Assembly: GCA_045106735.1 (NCBI GenBank)
Contig: JBGCEZ010000085.1
Span: 1 to 37,883, forward strand
Length of the DNA stretch: 37,883 nt
From: JBGCEZ01 sp045106735
GTDB taxonomy: Bacteria; Planctomycetota; Phycisphaerae; Phycisphaerales; SM1A02
Reading direction: 5' to 3'
In this document: positions 24,271-31,463 of the stretch, piece after piece
How the letters are laid out: every line of letters starts with the position of its first letter
How positions within the stretch are numbered: position 1 is the stretch's first letter
Notes under the pieces: model-generated
What the model saw: the letters and a program-made list of their open reading frames with translations, nothing else
Told to the model about the DNA's origin: nothing
Database searches by the model: none
Position numbers and translations under genes: made by a program

Positions 24271-24936
24271 ATGGCCAGAACGCTGCAAGCACGGCTCGAC
24301 GCGATGCGCGAGAGCTTTCAGTCGTCGCAACCCGCCGATGTGGTGGCCCGCATGCACCACGCCACAAACCTGTTGCGTGCGTCCGGCCAGGCCGACGCCG
24401 CGGTGGGCGATGGCGACGCGATGCCATCCTTTGAGTTGGCCTCGGCCGTCGACGGATCGATGATCTCGTCGGGATCGTTGCTCGCCGGGTTGCCGGACCC
24501 CGGGGCGTTGATCGTGACGTTCTTCCGCGGGCATTGGTGACCGTACTGCGTCGCGGAGCTGGACGCTCTGCATCGCCAGTCCGACGAGATCGCCGCCGCC
24601 GGCGGAACCATCGTCGCCCTTTCGTTCCAGAACCCCGAGATCAGCCGCGAACTCCACGCCAAGAGCACGCTCAGCTTCCCGATCCTGCACGACATCGGCG
24701 GCCGCGTGGCCGAGGCCTTCGGGCTGCGGCACGGATTCAGCCCGGAACTGCAAGAGGTCTACGAAGGCTTCGGCCTCGACCTCAACGACTCGAACGGCGA
24801 GGCGGGCTGGACGCTGCCGATCCCCGGGCGGTTCGTCGTCGGCCGAGACGGTGTCATCGTCGACGCGGTGAAGGATCCGGATTACACGCACCGGCCGGAA
24901 GTGGATGACACGCTGGCGGTGGTGCGGGGGATGTGA
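24271..24936 (+). CDS. Putative selenocysteine-containing AhpC/TSA-family peroxiredoxin-like protein (in-frame TGA)
   Basis: A thiol/selenol peroxidase-like protein of 221 residues if the TGA at 24538-24540 is read as selenocysteine (U90). AGGAG precedes ATG 24271. An N-terminal helical region (~1-45) is followed by the thioredoxin fold. The active site reads VTFFRGHW-U-PYCVAEL, where relatives have RGxWCPYC, so U takes the place of the first, peroxidatic-type Cys and C93 is the partner. After the TGA the frame runs uninterrupted for 131 codons with clear family features (GGTIVALSFQNPE, then SFPILHD, then GWTLPIPGRFVVGRDG). A SECIS-like hairpin lies at 24553-24571. Conventional calling would give a truncated protein ending at 24540 and miss or mis-start the rest. 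The alternative is a nonsense mutation that happens to hit the catalytic Cys codon. No Sec machinery genes are in the window. Confidence 0.85.
24538..24540 (+). other. Recoded TGA (selenocysteine codon)
   Basis: This in-frame TGA stands between the Trp and the Pro-Tyr-Cys of the peroxiredoxin-family active site. Coding on both sides belongs to one domain. It is read as Sec rather than stop on positional grounds and because of the adjacent hairpin. Confidence 0.8.
24553..24571 (+). promoter_or_regulatory. SECIS-like hairpin downstream of the TGA
   Basis: GCGGAGC (24553-24559) pairs with GCTCTGC (24565-24571) over 7 bp with one G-U pair. The loop is UGGAC (24560-24564). A further 3-bp stem lies below a small internal loop. 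The loop begins 20 bases after the TGA and has G at its second position, which fits the general form of bacterial SECIS elements recognised by SelB. The element is within the coding sequence, as is normal in bacteria. Confidence 0.7.
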
Positions 24937-24961
24937 CTCGGTGTGACTCGAGGGGGCGCGC

Positions 24962-25627
24962 ATGACGAGCGATGGTCCGGACCATGACCGTGATGTCCGA
25001 TGGTGGCGCACGCTGCTTGAGACACTGGCGGTCGAGTTTCTTGTCCCCGCGGGTTTGGTGGCCATTTGCCTGGCTGTGGCGGGAGCGTTTCTCTTGTTCG
25101 GTGAGACCAACGTCGAACGAGCGCTCTGGTGCTTGGGTGGAATGGCGATCGGCGGGACGTTCTTCGTTGGTGGATGGGACCTTGTTCGGAAATGGAATCG
25201 GTCGACGGTCCGGGAGCGAGTACTTCATTGTTTCGCGACCGGTCTGATTCTTGCGACGGCCATCGGCATTGCGGCCGCAATCATCGCGATTCGTCTGCTG
25301 GAAGAACGGAGTGCATCCGCCGTTCGTCTCGAATCGAACGAGCCGTGTTTCGTGTCAGTGAGTGTGTCGTTCGACACAGCTGGGTCGTTCAGCGTTCCCG
25401 CCGTCGTCCAACCCCGTGCTCCCTCCAAAACGCAGCGAGGCCGCGCGGTGCATCCGCGCGGCCTCGTGCCGTTCGTTGATCGATGCGGGGAGGCTCGCAC
25501 CTTCGCTGCATCTGGCGTCCGCCATCGGCGGCGAGCCGGCGGCCGACGTGTGATCAGTCGGCGATCAATCTGCGATCAGTCGGTGATCAGTCGGCGATGT
25601 CTTCGACCGCGCGCTGCGTGTCGTTGA
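24962..25627 (+). CDS. Membrane protein of unknown function, C-terminus doubtful
   Basis: The first ~125 residues are convincing: a polar N-terminus (MTSDGPDHDRDVRWWR) followed by three hydrophobic helices at ~22-46, 55-72 and 90-112. The family is not recognised. From about residue 150 the translation becomes Arg-rich and low-complexity, running through a perfect 13-bp inverted repeat, then an 11-nt tandem array, and overlapping the 3' end of the convergent lipoprotein gene. The original stop was probably lost by a frameshift, or the tail is non-functional. The start at 24962 lies 26 bases after the peroxiredoxin-like stop with a purine-rich GGGGG before it, so the two may be co-transcribed. 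Confidence 0.5.
   Translation: MTSDGPDHDRDVRWWRTLLETLAVEFLVPAGLVAICLAVAGAFLLFGETNVERALWCLGGMAIGGTFFVGGWDLVRKWNRSTVRERVLHCFATGLILATAIGIAAAIIAIRLLEERSASAVRLESNEPCFVSVSVSFDTAGSFSVPAVVQPRAPSKTQRGRAVHPRGLVPFVDRCGEARTFAASGVRHRRRAGGRRVISRRSICDQSVISRRCLRPRAACR
25436..25466 (-). terminator. Perfect 13-bp hairpin, likely terminator of the small lipoprotein gene
   Basis: cgaggccgcgcgg pairs perfectly with ccgcgcggcctcg around a 5-nt loop. Reading leftward from the lipoprotein gene, the hairpin is followed by ctgcgttttgg, a weak T-run. It lies about 120 bases after that gene's stop codon. It also falls inside the dubious tail of the convergent membrane-protein frame. Confidence 0.55.
25550..25593. repeat. 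Four tandem 11-nt units
   Basis: Units gtgatcagtcg, gcgatcaatct, gcgatcagtcg and gtgatcagtcg follow each other. The last unit contains the stop codon of the minus-strand lipoprotein gene. Period 11 breaks any reading frame. Confidence 0.75.
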
Positions 25628-25823
25628 CAGTGCGCTCGGCGGTGCCGTAGGTCTCGTTCACGGTGTCGCTGGTGTTGTTCACCGTGCGGTTCATGTCGTT
25701 GACCGAGCTGTTGAAGTTGTCCAGGCCGTTGCTCATGGCGTCGAGCGTTTCGCAGCCGGTGAGGGCGATGGCGGCGCTGGCGACGGCGAGCAGGCTCAGG
25801 CGGCGGGCGGTGGTGCGGGTCAT
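25587..25823 (-). CDS. Small Asn/Thr-rich coiled lipoprotein
   Basis: A 78-residue exported lipoprotein. A signal peptide with lipobox ALTGC puts the lipidated Cys at position 24. The mature part is a regular seven-residue pattern (VNDMNRTVNNTSDTVNET) with Val/Met at core positions and many Asn and Thr, suggesting a short helical coiled coil like the major outer-membrane lipoproteins. It has no C-terminal Lys for peptidoglycan attachment (it ends VEDIAD). It is a single gene with a likely terminator at 25436-25466. It may act as an envelope spacer, but that is inference. Confidence 0.75.
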   Translation of the reverse strand: MTRTTARRLSLLAVASAAIALTGCETLDAMSNGLDNFNSSVNDMNRTVNNTSDTVNETYGTAERTVNDTQRAVEDIAD

Positions 25824-26014
25824 TGGCGTGGACTCCCGGGGAGGAAAGGAGAGGTCGGGGAAAAGGGGGCGAGCGGCGGTGGCCGCATCACCCCCGGAAG
25901 AAGGCCTTCATGGTACGGGGCGCAATCGCCGCGGCGATCAGCAGAGGCAGTCGAAGAAAGTTCTCGGCGGCCGATTCGCGGCGGCGCGGGAATCGGCGGC
26001 GTTGCCGGCCGGCA

Positions 26015-26944
26015 TTATCGCAACAGGTCCGCGGCAAACAGCCCCGGGCCCTTGGTGTCGGTGTTCCGCGGCAGGCTGCGGAATCGCGGCATGCGCAGGC
26101 CGGCGGCGGCGGCCCATTGGCCGACGGCGGTCTCGTCGAAGCCCAGATGGACGTGGCCCATCCGCTGGCGGTAGTCCAGCCGGTCGTGCACCAGCATGTC
26201 CACGATGAGCAGCCGACCGCCCGGCCGAAGGCATCGGGCGATCTCGCGGCAGACGTCCGCCGGTTCCTCCACGTGGTGCAGCACCAGCGAAATCACCGCC
26301 GCGTCCAACGCCCCGTCGTCGATCGGCAGGCTCAGCAGTTCGCCGGTCCGGTACTCGACGTTGTCCAGATCGCTGAGCCGCTTGCGGGCCGCTTCGAGCA
26401 TGGCCGGCTCGCGGTCCACCGCGATCACCTTGTCCACCAGCGGGGCCAGCAGTCGCGCGGCGTCGCCGGTCCCGCAGCCCAGATCGGCCACCGTCCAGTC
26501 CGCCGGCAAGAGGCCGAGCAGGGCCGGGGCGGTGAAGCCGTCGCCAAAGAGCTCTCGCCGCACCACATCCCACTCGCCGCCCACGCGGCCGAAGAACGCG
26601 GCGCTGTCGGCCCGGCGGCGTTCACGCAGCACCGCGACCAGGCGTTCGTCGTCCTCGCGGAGCGTCGGCGATGCCTCCATCTGGCTGCGGGTGACGGTCC
26701 ACAGTTCGCGGGCCGACTCCTCGAGCATCGCCGGGGCAAGGCGGTACAGGCTCGCGGTGCCCTCGGTCCGCTTGGTCAGCCAGCCGCCCTCGTGCAGCGT
26801 TTTCAGGTGCCGGCTCACGGTGGACTGCGGCAATTGCAGCGACCGGGCGAGCTCGCCCACGCTGAGCTCTTCGCGCTCCAGCAGCCGCAGCATCCGCAAG
26901 CGGGCCGGGTCACCGAGGGCTGAGAGTCGGGCGAGCAGGGTCAT
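26015..26944 (-). CDS. ArsR-type regulator fused to a SAM-dependent methyltransferase
   Basis: A 309-residue two-domain protein. Residues ~3-75 form an ArsR-like winged helix (LSALGDPARLRMLRLLE, then the recognition helix QLPQSTVSRHLKTL). No metal-binding cysteines are present in the HTH. Residues ~125-285 are a class I methyltransferase: motif I VADLGCGTG at 152-160, an acidic residue at the end of strand 2 (VIAVDRE), and the Methyltransf_11-type HHVEEPADVCREIARCLRPG. Fusions of this type occur widely, often near methionine-cycle genes; here no such neighbour is present. ATG 26944 is chosen because the upstream extension is Arg/Pro-rich and lacks a domain. Its target is unknown. Confidence 0.88.
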   Translation of the reverse strand: MTLLARLSALGDPARLRMLRLLEREELSVGELARSLQLPQSTVSRHLKTLHEGGWLTKRTEGTASLYRLAPAMLEESARELWTVTRSQMEASPTLREDDERLVAVLRERRRADSAAFFGRVGGEWDVVRRELFGDGFTAPALLGLLPADWTVADLGCGTGDAARLLAPLVDKVIAVDREPAMLEAARKRLSDLDNVEYRTGELLSLPIDDGALDAAVISLVLHHVEEPADVCREIARCLRPGGRLLIVDMLVHDRLDYRQRMGHVHLGFDETAVGQWAAAAGLRMPRFRSLPRNTDTKGPGLFAADLLR

Positions 26945-27148
26945 GGGGGCGTGCCGGTGGGGGCGGGTGATCCGCGGGTGATCCGTGCTGCGCGGACGCG
27001 GTGGTCGCCGGCAGGATCGCGAGGGGCCAAGGGTAGCAGCGCGCCCGACCGAAGTCCGCCCCAGGGGGAGCGGATCGGGGCGCGTGGACATGGGGCGACG
27101 GTCCCCGGTGGGCCCGGAATCGTCCGCCGCCGGGATTCGTGACCGGCG

Positions 27149-28195
27149 TCAGTTGCCGGGATGCAGGCGGCGGAACGTCCCGAAGAGGTCGTCGGACTGG
27201 CCGTCGTCGGACGGGCGGGTGACGGGCCGGGCGGCGGGCCGGGCGGCGGCCGGGGGCGGGACGTCGGCGGGCGTCGTGGCCGGCGGGTTGGCCGGGGCGG
27301 TGCCCGGCTGCGTCGCGGGCCGGATGGTCGGCCGGGTCGTCGGCTGCATCATGGGCCGCCGGGCCGGGGCTTCGGGCCGGTCCATGCCCAAGTCCACGTC
27401 CACGTCCATGCCCTCCATCGCCGGGGGCATGCCGTCGCCGCGGAAGGTCGGGCCGGGCACCTGGCCGAGGGCGCGGATGGCGGCCTCGACTTCGGCGTCG
27501 CCGGGTTCGGCCTGATAGGCCTGCTCAAGGCGCATCAGGGCGGTTTGGCGGTCGCCAAGACTCTCGGCCAGCCGGGCGGCGGCCATATACGGCTCGGCCT
27601 TTTCGCCGCCGCCGATCTCGATGCCGGTTTCGATCGCCTGCAGGGCGCCGTCGGGATCGCCGAGCCGCCGCTGATAGTCGGCCAAACGGACCCAGGCGTG
27701 GGCCGAACGCTCTTCGATCGTGCGGTCCCGCAGGAACGCGAGCAGCGAGGTCTCATCGCCCGCGCGGAACATCGCTTCGGCGTACGCATCGGCGATTTGG
27801 GAGTCGGCCGGACGCCGGTCGTTGGCCACCTTGAGGGCCACGCGGGCCGACTCAAAGTCGCCCAGCTCCAGCGAGGACTTGCCGTACTGGTACTGGGCCC
27901 GCCAGTCGCCCGGGTAGCGGTCGATGATCTGCCGGTACTCGGCCGCGGCAATGTCGAAGTCGCCGTCAAAGAACGCCCGGTCGGCGTCCGTGCGGATCAA
28001 CTGGATCGGCCGCTGGCCGTTGTTGCAGCCGCCGAGCGGCAGCAGGGTGAGTGCGCCCAGGCCCAGGGCGAGCGGCAGTCCGAGGCCAGGACGCCCGGGG
28101 GCGGCGTGGGTGGACGCCTTGGCCTTCGCCTTCGCCGGCAGTGCGGTAAGCGGGCGGGCGGGGGCGCGGAACAGACGGCGGGCAGGAAAAGGCAT
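27149..28195 (-). CDS. TPR-containing lipoprotein
   Basis: A 348-residue envelope protein. A long basic, Ala-rich n-region leads to a hydrophobic core and lipobox LPLGGC, with lipidated Cys at position 57. Four to five tetratricopeptide-like repeats follow (ADRAFFDGDFDIAAAEYRQI, then YGKSSLELGDFESARVALKV, then RLGDPDGALQAIETGIEI, then SLGDRQTALMRLEQAYQAEP). The C-terminal ~90 residues are Pro/Thr/Ala-rich (RPTIRPATQPGTAPANPP) and probably disordered. TPR lipoproteins often scaffold envelope complexes; no specific partner can be read here. The Met at 28195 is preferred over an earlier one at 28228, though either keeps the signal sequence. Confidence 0.75.
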   Translation of the reverse strand: MPFPARRLFRAPARPLTALPAKAKAKASTHAAPGRPGLGLPLALGLGALTLLPLGGCNNGQRPIQLIRTDADRAFFDGDFDIAAAEYRQIIDRYPGDWRAQYQYGKSSLELGDFESARVALKVANDRRPADSQIADAYAEAMFRAGDETSLLAFLRDRTIEERSAHAWVRLADYQRRLGDPDGALQAIETGIEIGGGEKAEPYMAAARLAESLGDRQTALMRLEQAYQAEPGDAEVEAAIRALGQVPGPTFRGDGMPPAMEGMDVDVDLGMDRPEAPARRPMMQPTTRPTIRPATQPGTAPANPPATTPADVPPPAAARPAARPVTRPSDDGQSDDLFGTFRRLHPGN

Positions 28196-28231
28196 GGGGC
28201 GTCTCCAGGGTCCGGAATGCCCATGCATGAT

Positions 28232-28268
28232 ACGGGCGGGGCCGGCCGAGCTGGCCAGCCCCGCCCGT
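28232..28268 (-). terminator. GC-rich hairpin downstream of the carboxypeptidase gene
   Basis: acgggcggggc pairs perfectly with gccccgcccgt over 11 bp, with a 4-bp inner stem (ggcc/ggcc) above one mismatch. It lies 65 bases after the carboxypeptidase stop in the direction of transcription. It lacks a T-run, so it is a terminator-like hairpin or an mRNA 3'-end protector. Confidence 0.5.
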
Positions 28269-28333
28269 GGCGCGACATGATGTCCGCGGTGGTCCGCGGA
28301 CGCAGAATGTTCGGCTCAACGGCCGCGGGCGAT

Positions 28334-30706
28334 TCAGCCCCAGGCGGCCAGCACCGAGAGCACGTCGGTCAGGCCGACGTCGCCATTGCCGTCCAGGTCC
28401 GCCGGGCAGGGGCCGCTGCACGGTCCCCAGGCCCCGAGCACGATCAGCAGGTCGCTGAAGTCGACCGAGCCAGAGCCGTCGAGGTCCGGTGAGCCGCCGC
28501 CGGAGCAACTGATGTCCACGAACGCAACGGCGTCGACCGCCGCCTCGGTGACCGAGTCGTTGGGATTGTCGCTGATGATGAAGCGCACCCGCATGGCCGC
28601 CGTCGGCTCCATGAAGTCCGCGATCCGCACGGCCAATCGCGACCAGTTCGGGCCTTGGGTGGCCAGGGAGCTGACCTCGGTCCACGTTGCCCCGCCATCG
28701 TTGCTGAGTTCGGTGCGAAGCAGGTCGTCGCCGTCGTCGCAGGTGATCCAGAGGGCGGCGTTGAGCCAGGGGTCGCCGGCGCCGCTCAGGTCCACGGTCG
28801 GGGACGTCATGGTCGTCGGGCCGCCGTCGACATCGGAGTTGCCGAACTCGTTGCCGGTCAGCCACGCGCGGCCGGACCCGTCAAAGTCCGTCGCGGGATC
28901 GCCGCGCTGGCCTTCGCCGGCCGGCACGCCGCGCTCCCAGGCGCCGTCGGTCAGGTCATCGCTCACGACCGTCCAGCCGGGATCGGTTTCGCCGTCGTCG
29001 GCAAAGAGGATGGTGCGCTCGCGCACCGGAATGGCGGCGAACGCGGCGGGATCGGCATCCGGCCAGCGGTAGCTGGTGCCGTCGGTCGAATCAATGAGCA
29101 CCGCGATCTCGACCGTGCTCCCGCACGCAAGCGGCGGCAGGTCCAGGCGGTACGTGTCCGGAGCGTCCTCCGTCATGGCGACCTCGAGCGGGTCGCCGCC
29201 GCCGGTGCGGACGAGGGCGCGGATGGTGCCGCCGTTGAGTTCGGCCCCGGCCAGCGGGATGGGCCGGAAGCGAATCGGCTCGGCGGAACTGGGGGCGACG
29301 GTCATGGGCAGGCCGTCGGGCAAGTTCCAACTGATCTGGCCGGCGACCTGTTCAAGCAGTTCGAGGAACGCTTGTTCGTTTTCCATGCCGGTGCCGACGA
29401 TCTGCTCGGGCGGAAGGATGAAGCCGCCGCCCTGGGACGAGCCGGGGCGCAGTTCAAACGTCCAGCTCAACGCCCCCGCGCCGCCAAAGACCCAGTCGGT
29501 CGCAATACCGGCGGCGAGGTACAGGGCGGACGCCGGCTGCGGCCGGTAGAAGCTGCCTTCGACGGCTTCGATGGCTTCCGACATGCAGTGGGCGAGTTCG
29601 CGGTGGGCGTCCCCGTCCAGGCCCCCGGGTTCGACGAAGTCGTAGCCGAAGGGCCAGAGGATCAACTGGCTGAAGCTGTGGACGTCGATGTGGGCGACGG
29701 TGTCGGGGCGATCGAGGATGAAGTCGCGAACCGTCTGCGTTTCCGGCTCACTGAAGGGCGCGGTGCCGCGGTACGTGTCATTGTCCGGATTGCCGCTCGA
29801 GCCTTCGCCGCCCCACTCGAATCCCCAGTTGCGGTTGAGGTCGACGCCGAACGTCCCGTCCGCGTTTGGCCGGCGGTTTTTGCGCCACAGCCGTTCGGTT
29901 TCCCACGAGTAGACGAATCCGTCGGGGTTCACCTGGTAGATGACGTGCAGTTCGATCTGGTCGAGAAGTTCGGTGACGCGCGGGACGGTGCCGTACGCGT
30001 CAAGAATCTCGTTCATGAACCAGAGGACGGTCGGGGTGGTGATCCACTCGCGGGCGTGCTGCATCGCGTTGATGACCACCGCCGGCTTGTCGGCGGGATC
30101 ACCGGCGCCGCTGATCGTGATCGCGCTGATCGGCCGTCCTTCGAGGCTGGTGCCGATCTGCATCTTCGAAGAAATGCCCGGATGGTCGGCCACCATTTGA
30201 TCGGTGAATGCCTCGATCTCCTCGATCGGGCGGTAGTCGTCGAAGTAGTCGATGCCGAGTGGCGCGTCGGCCTGCGCGGCCGCGGCGAGGCGGGTCCGTT
30301 CGGCGTCGATCAGCACCTGGACGTTCGGAATCACGATCAGCGGATCGTGGCCCATCGCCCGGAGCTGCTCGAGTTCGGCCGGGCTCACGCAGAATTCCTG
30401 CGGCCCGTGGCCGTGGCCATGCGTCCACTGGTCGATGCCGAGTTCAAGAATCGCGTCCAGCTCTTCGTGGTCGCGGATGTCGATCTGGACGACGGACCAG
30501 CCATCGAGGGCAACGGGGGCGGCGGCGGATGCAGCGGATGCAGCCGGTGCGGCCGGCTGGGCCGGGTTGGCCGCCAGCTTGATGGCCGGGTTGGGCGTGT
30601 CGTGGCGTCCATCGGTGGCCACATCGTGGCCGCTGGCGAGGACGGGCGCGGCGGCGGTCCCGAGACTGATCAGGGCGCCGGCGAAGAAATGACGGGGGGC
30701 AAGCAT
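28334..30706 (-). CDS. Secreted M14 zinc carboxypeptidase with C-terminal dockerin-like domain
   Basis: A 790-residue exported metallopeptidase that would remove C-terminal amino acids from peptides outside the cytoplasm. A signal peptide (ALISLGTAAAPVLA) is followed by an Ala/Pro-rich stretch and a propeptide-like region to ~150. The M14 domain (~155-455) has zinc ligands H217 and E220 (MQHAREW) and H343 (DVHSFSQLILWPFG), substrate-binding NRNW (291-294) and the catalytic Glu E418 in WTFELRPG, as in carboxypeptidase T types. Beta-rich domains follow, one with a jellyroll-like look (~600-730). The last ~55 residues contain two calcium-loop repeats, DLDGSGSVDFSDLLIVLGAW and DLDGNGDVGLTDVLSVLAAW, separated by PCSGPCP: the GC-type dockerin pattern of Planctomycetota. 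The Met at 30706 fits the signal peptide. Confidence 0.92.
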   Translation of the reverse strand: MLAPRHFFAGALISLGTAAAPVLASGHDVATDGRHDTPNPAIKLAANPAQPAAPAASAASAAAPVALDGWSVVQIDIRDHEELDAILELGIDQWTHGHGHGPQEFCVSPAELEQLRAMGHDPLIVIPNVQVLIDAERTRLAAAAQADAPLGIDYFDDYRPIEEIEAFTDQMVADHPGISSKMQIGTSLEGRPISAITISGAGDPADKPAVVINAMQHAREWITTPTVLWFMNEILDAYGTVPRVTELLDQIELHVIYQVNPDGFVYSWETERLWRKNRRPNADGTFGVDLNRNWGFEWGGEGSSGNPDNDTYRGTAPFSEPETQTVRDFILDRPDTVAHIDVHSFSQLILWPFGYDFVEPGGLDGDAHRELAHCMSEAIEAVEGSFYRPQPASALYLAAGIATDWVFGGAGALSWTFELRPGSSQGGGFILPPEQIVGTGMENEQAFLELLEQVAGQISWNLPDGLPMTVAPSSAEPIRFRPIPLAGAELNGGTIRALVRTGGGDPLEVAMTEDAPDTYRLDLPPLACGSTVEIAVLIDSTDGTSYRWPDADPAAFAAIPVRERTILFADDGETDPGWTVVSDDLTDGAWERGVPAGEGQRGDPATDFDGSGRAWLTGNEFGNSDVDGGPTTMTSPTVDLSGAGDPWLNAALWITCDDGDDLLRTELSNDGGATWTEVSSLATQGPNWSRLAVRIADFMEPTAAMRVRFIISDNPNDSVTEAAVDAVAFVDISCSGGGSPDLDGSGSVDFSDLLIVLGAWGPCSGPCPADLDGNGDVGLTDVLSVLAAWG

Positions 30707-30954
30707 GGCGTGGCTCCGGGGAAAGCCTGCGGCGAAGTGAAACGAAGGGGATTTCGTACCCAAGCCTACGGCCATCAGTGCAGATGGCTGCGTTGGGTTC
30801 CGCGGAAGGCGGTCGTGCCGCGATTCGTTGGGCGTCTGGGACGCGAAGGCAAGCTGGGGGGGCGGGCGGCGAGGGGGCCGCGAGCGGCGCGACACGGCGC
30901 GCTCGCCGCCATGTCGGCTGGACGCCGCGCGAATCCGTGATCGCGCACGACTTC

Positions 30955-31034
30955 GGGGTTCGCGTACGACCATGGGGCTCGCGCGCGACCAACCAAGGGG
31001 TCCGCGCACGTCCACGGGGTCCGCGCACGACAAC
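30955..31034. repeat. Four ~19-nt tandem units
   Basis: Units begin with gggg at 30955, 30974 (23 nt), 30997 and 31016. The typical unit is ggggtccgcgcacgtccac. The array abuts the hairpin at 31033. Confidence 0.75.
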
Positions 31035-31060
31035 GGGCCCGGCATCCGCACCGGGCCCGT
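31033..31060 (-). terminator. Perfect 10-bp hairpin downstream of the FlgM-like gene
   Basis: acgggcccgg pairs with ccgggcccgt around an 8-nt loop. It lies about 90 bases after the stop of the minus-strand FlgM-like gene. There is no T-run on either side, so the terminator role is inferred from position. Confidence 0.45.
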
Positions 31061-31151
31061 GGTCATGGGCAAAGGGTCTGGTTGTCCGCTGGCCATCGGT
31101 CTCGTGAATCCCCCCAGCGAGGATCCGAGCGTGGCCGGGCGGGGGTCGGAC

Positions 31152-31463
31152 TCAGTCGTCCAGGTCTCCGATGAGGCCGTTGATCACGCGATCGAGCTTT
31201 TGCTCGGTCTCGTAGGTGCCAGTCGCGATCTGCCGTTTGATCCGCTCAATGCGGTCGGCGCGATCGGTGGGCGACTCCCGGGGGCCGACGCGGGCTCCCG
31301 GAGGATCGGACGACGGCCGATCGGGGTAAGAGGGACGGTCTCGCTCAGGTCGTACGCGGACACCGGAGTGTCCGTGGTCGGACCGCGTCGAGGCGGGCGA
31401 ACCCGGAGGGGTGCGGTCGTGGGAGCCTGACGCCTGGGCAATGGTGGACGTCGATTCGAACAA
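31152..31463 (-). CDS. FlgM-like anti-sigma-28 protein (TTG start)
   Basis: A 103-residue protein. The N-terminal ~65 residues are polar and probably disordered (rich in Ser, Arg, Pro and Asp). The C-terminus, ADRIERIKRQIATGTYETEQ followed by KLDRVINGLIGDLDD (~69-103), matches the C-terminal helical segment of FlgM proteins, which bind and inhibit the flagellar sigma factor FliA until FlgM is exported. Disorder plus C-terminal helices is typical of that family. A TTG at 31463 is chosen as start because AAGGAG lies seven bases upstream on the minus strand; the in-frame ATG at 31517 has no such site. No other flagellar gene is nearby, so the sigma-28 partner is inferred. Confidence 0.6.
   Translation of the reverse strand: MFESTSTIAQASGSHDRTPPGSPASTRSDHGHSGVRVRPERDRPSYPDRPSSDPPGARVGPRESPTDRADRIERIKRQIATGTYETEQKLDRVINGLIGDLDD

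Larger units (their letters stand above)
30707..31151. other. Intergenic region between carboxypeptidase and FlgM-like gene
   Basis: About 445 bases without a credible gene. The half near the carboxypeptidase should contain its promoter, which I could not locate. The half near the FlgM-like gene holds a 19-nt tandem array and a perfect hairpin. Confidence 0.4.

Noticed and set aside
24538..24540. TGA read as a nonsense mutation making a peroxiredoxin pseudogene
   Set aside because: It falls exactly on the catalytic Cys codon, the frame downstream is undamaged, and a SECIS-like hairpin follows. It remains the main alternative.
28655..30940. A 761-codon plus-strand open frame opposite the carboxypeptidase
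   Set aside because: The carboxypeptidase has full catalytic motifs on the minus strand. The plus-strand translation has none and shows only antisense composition.
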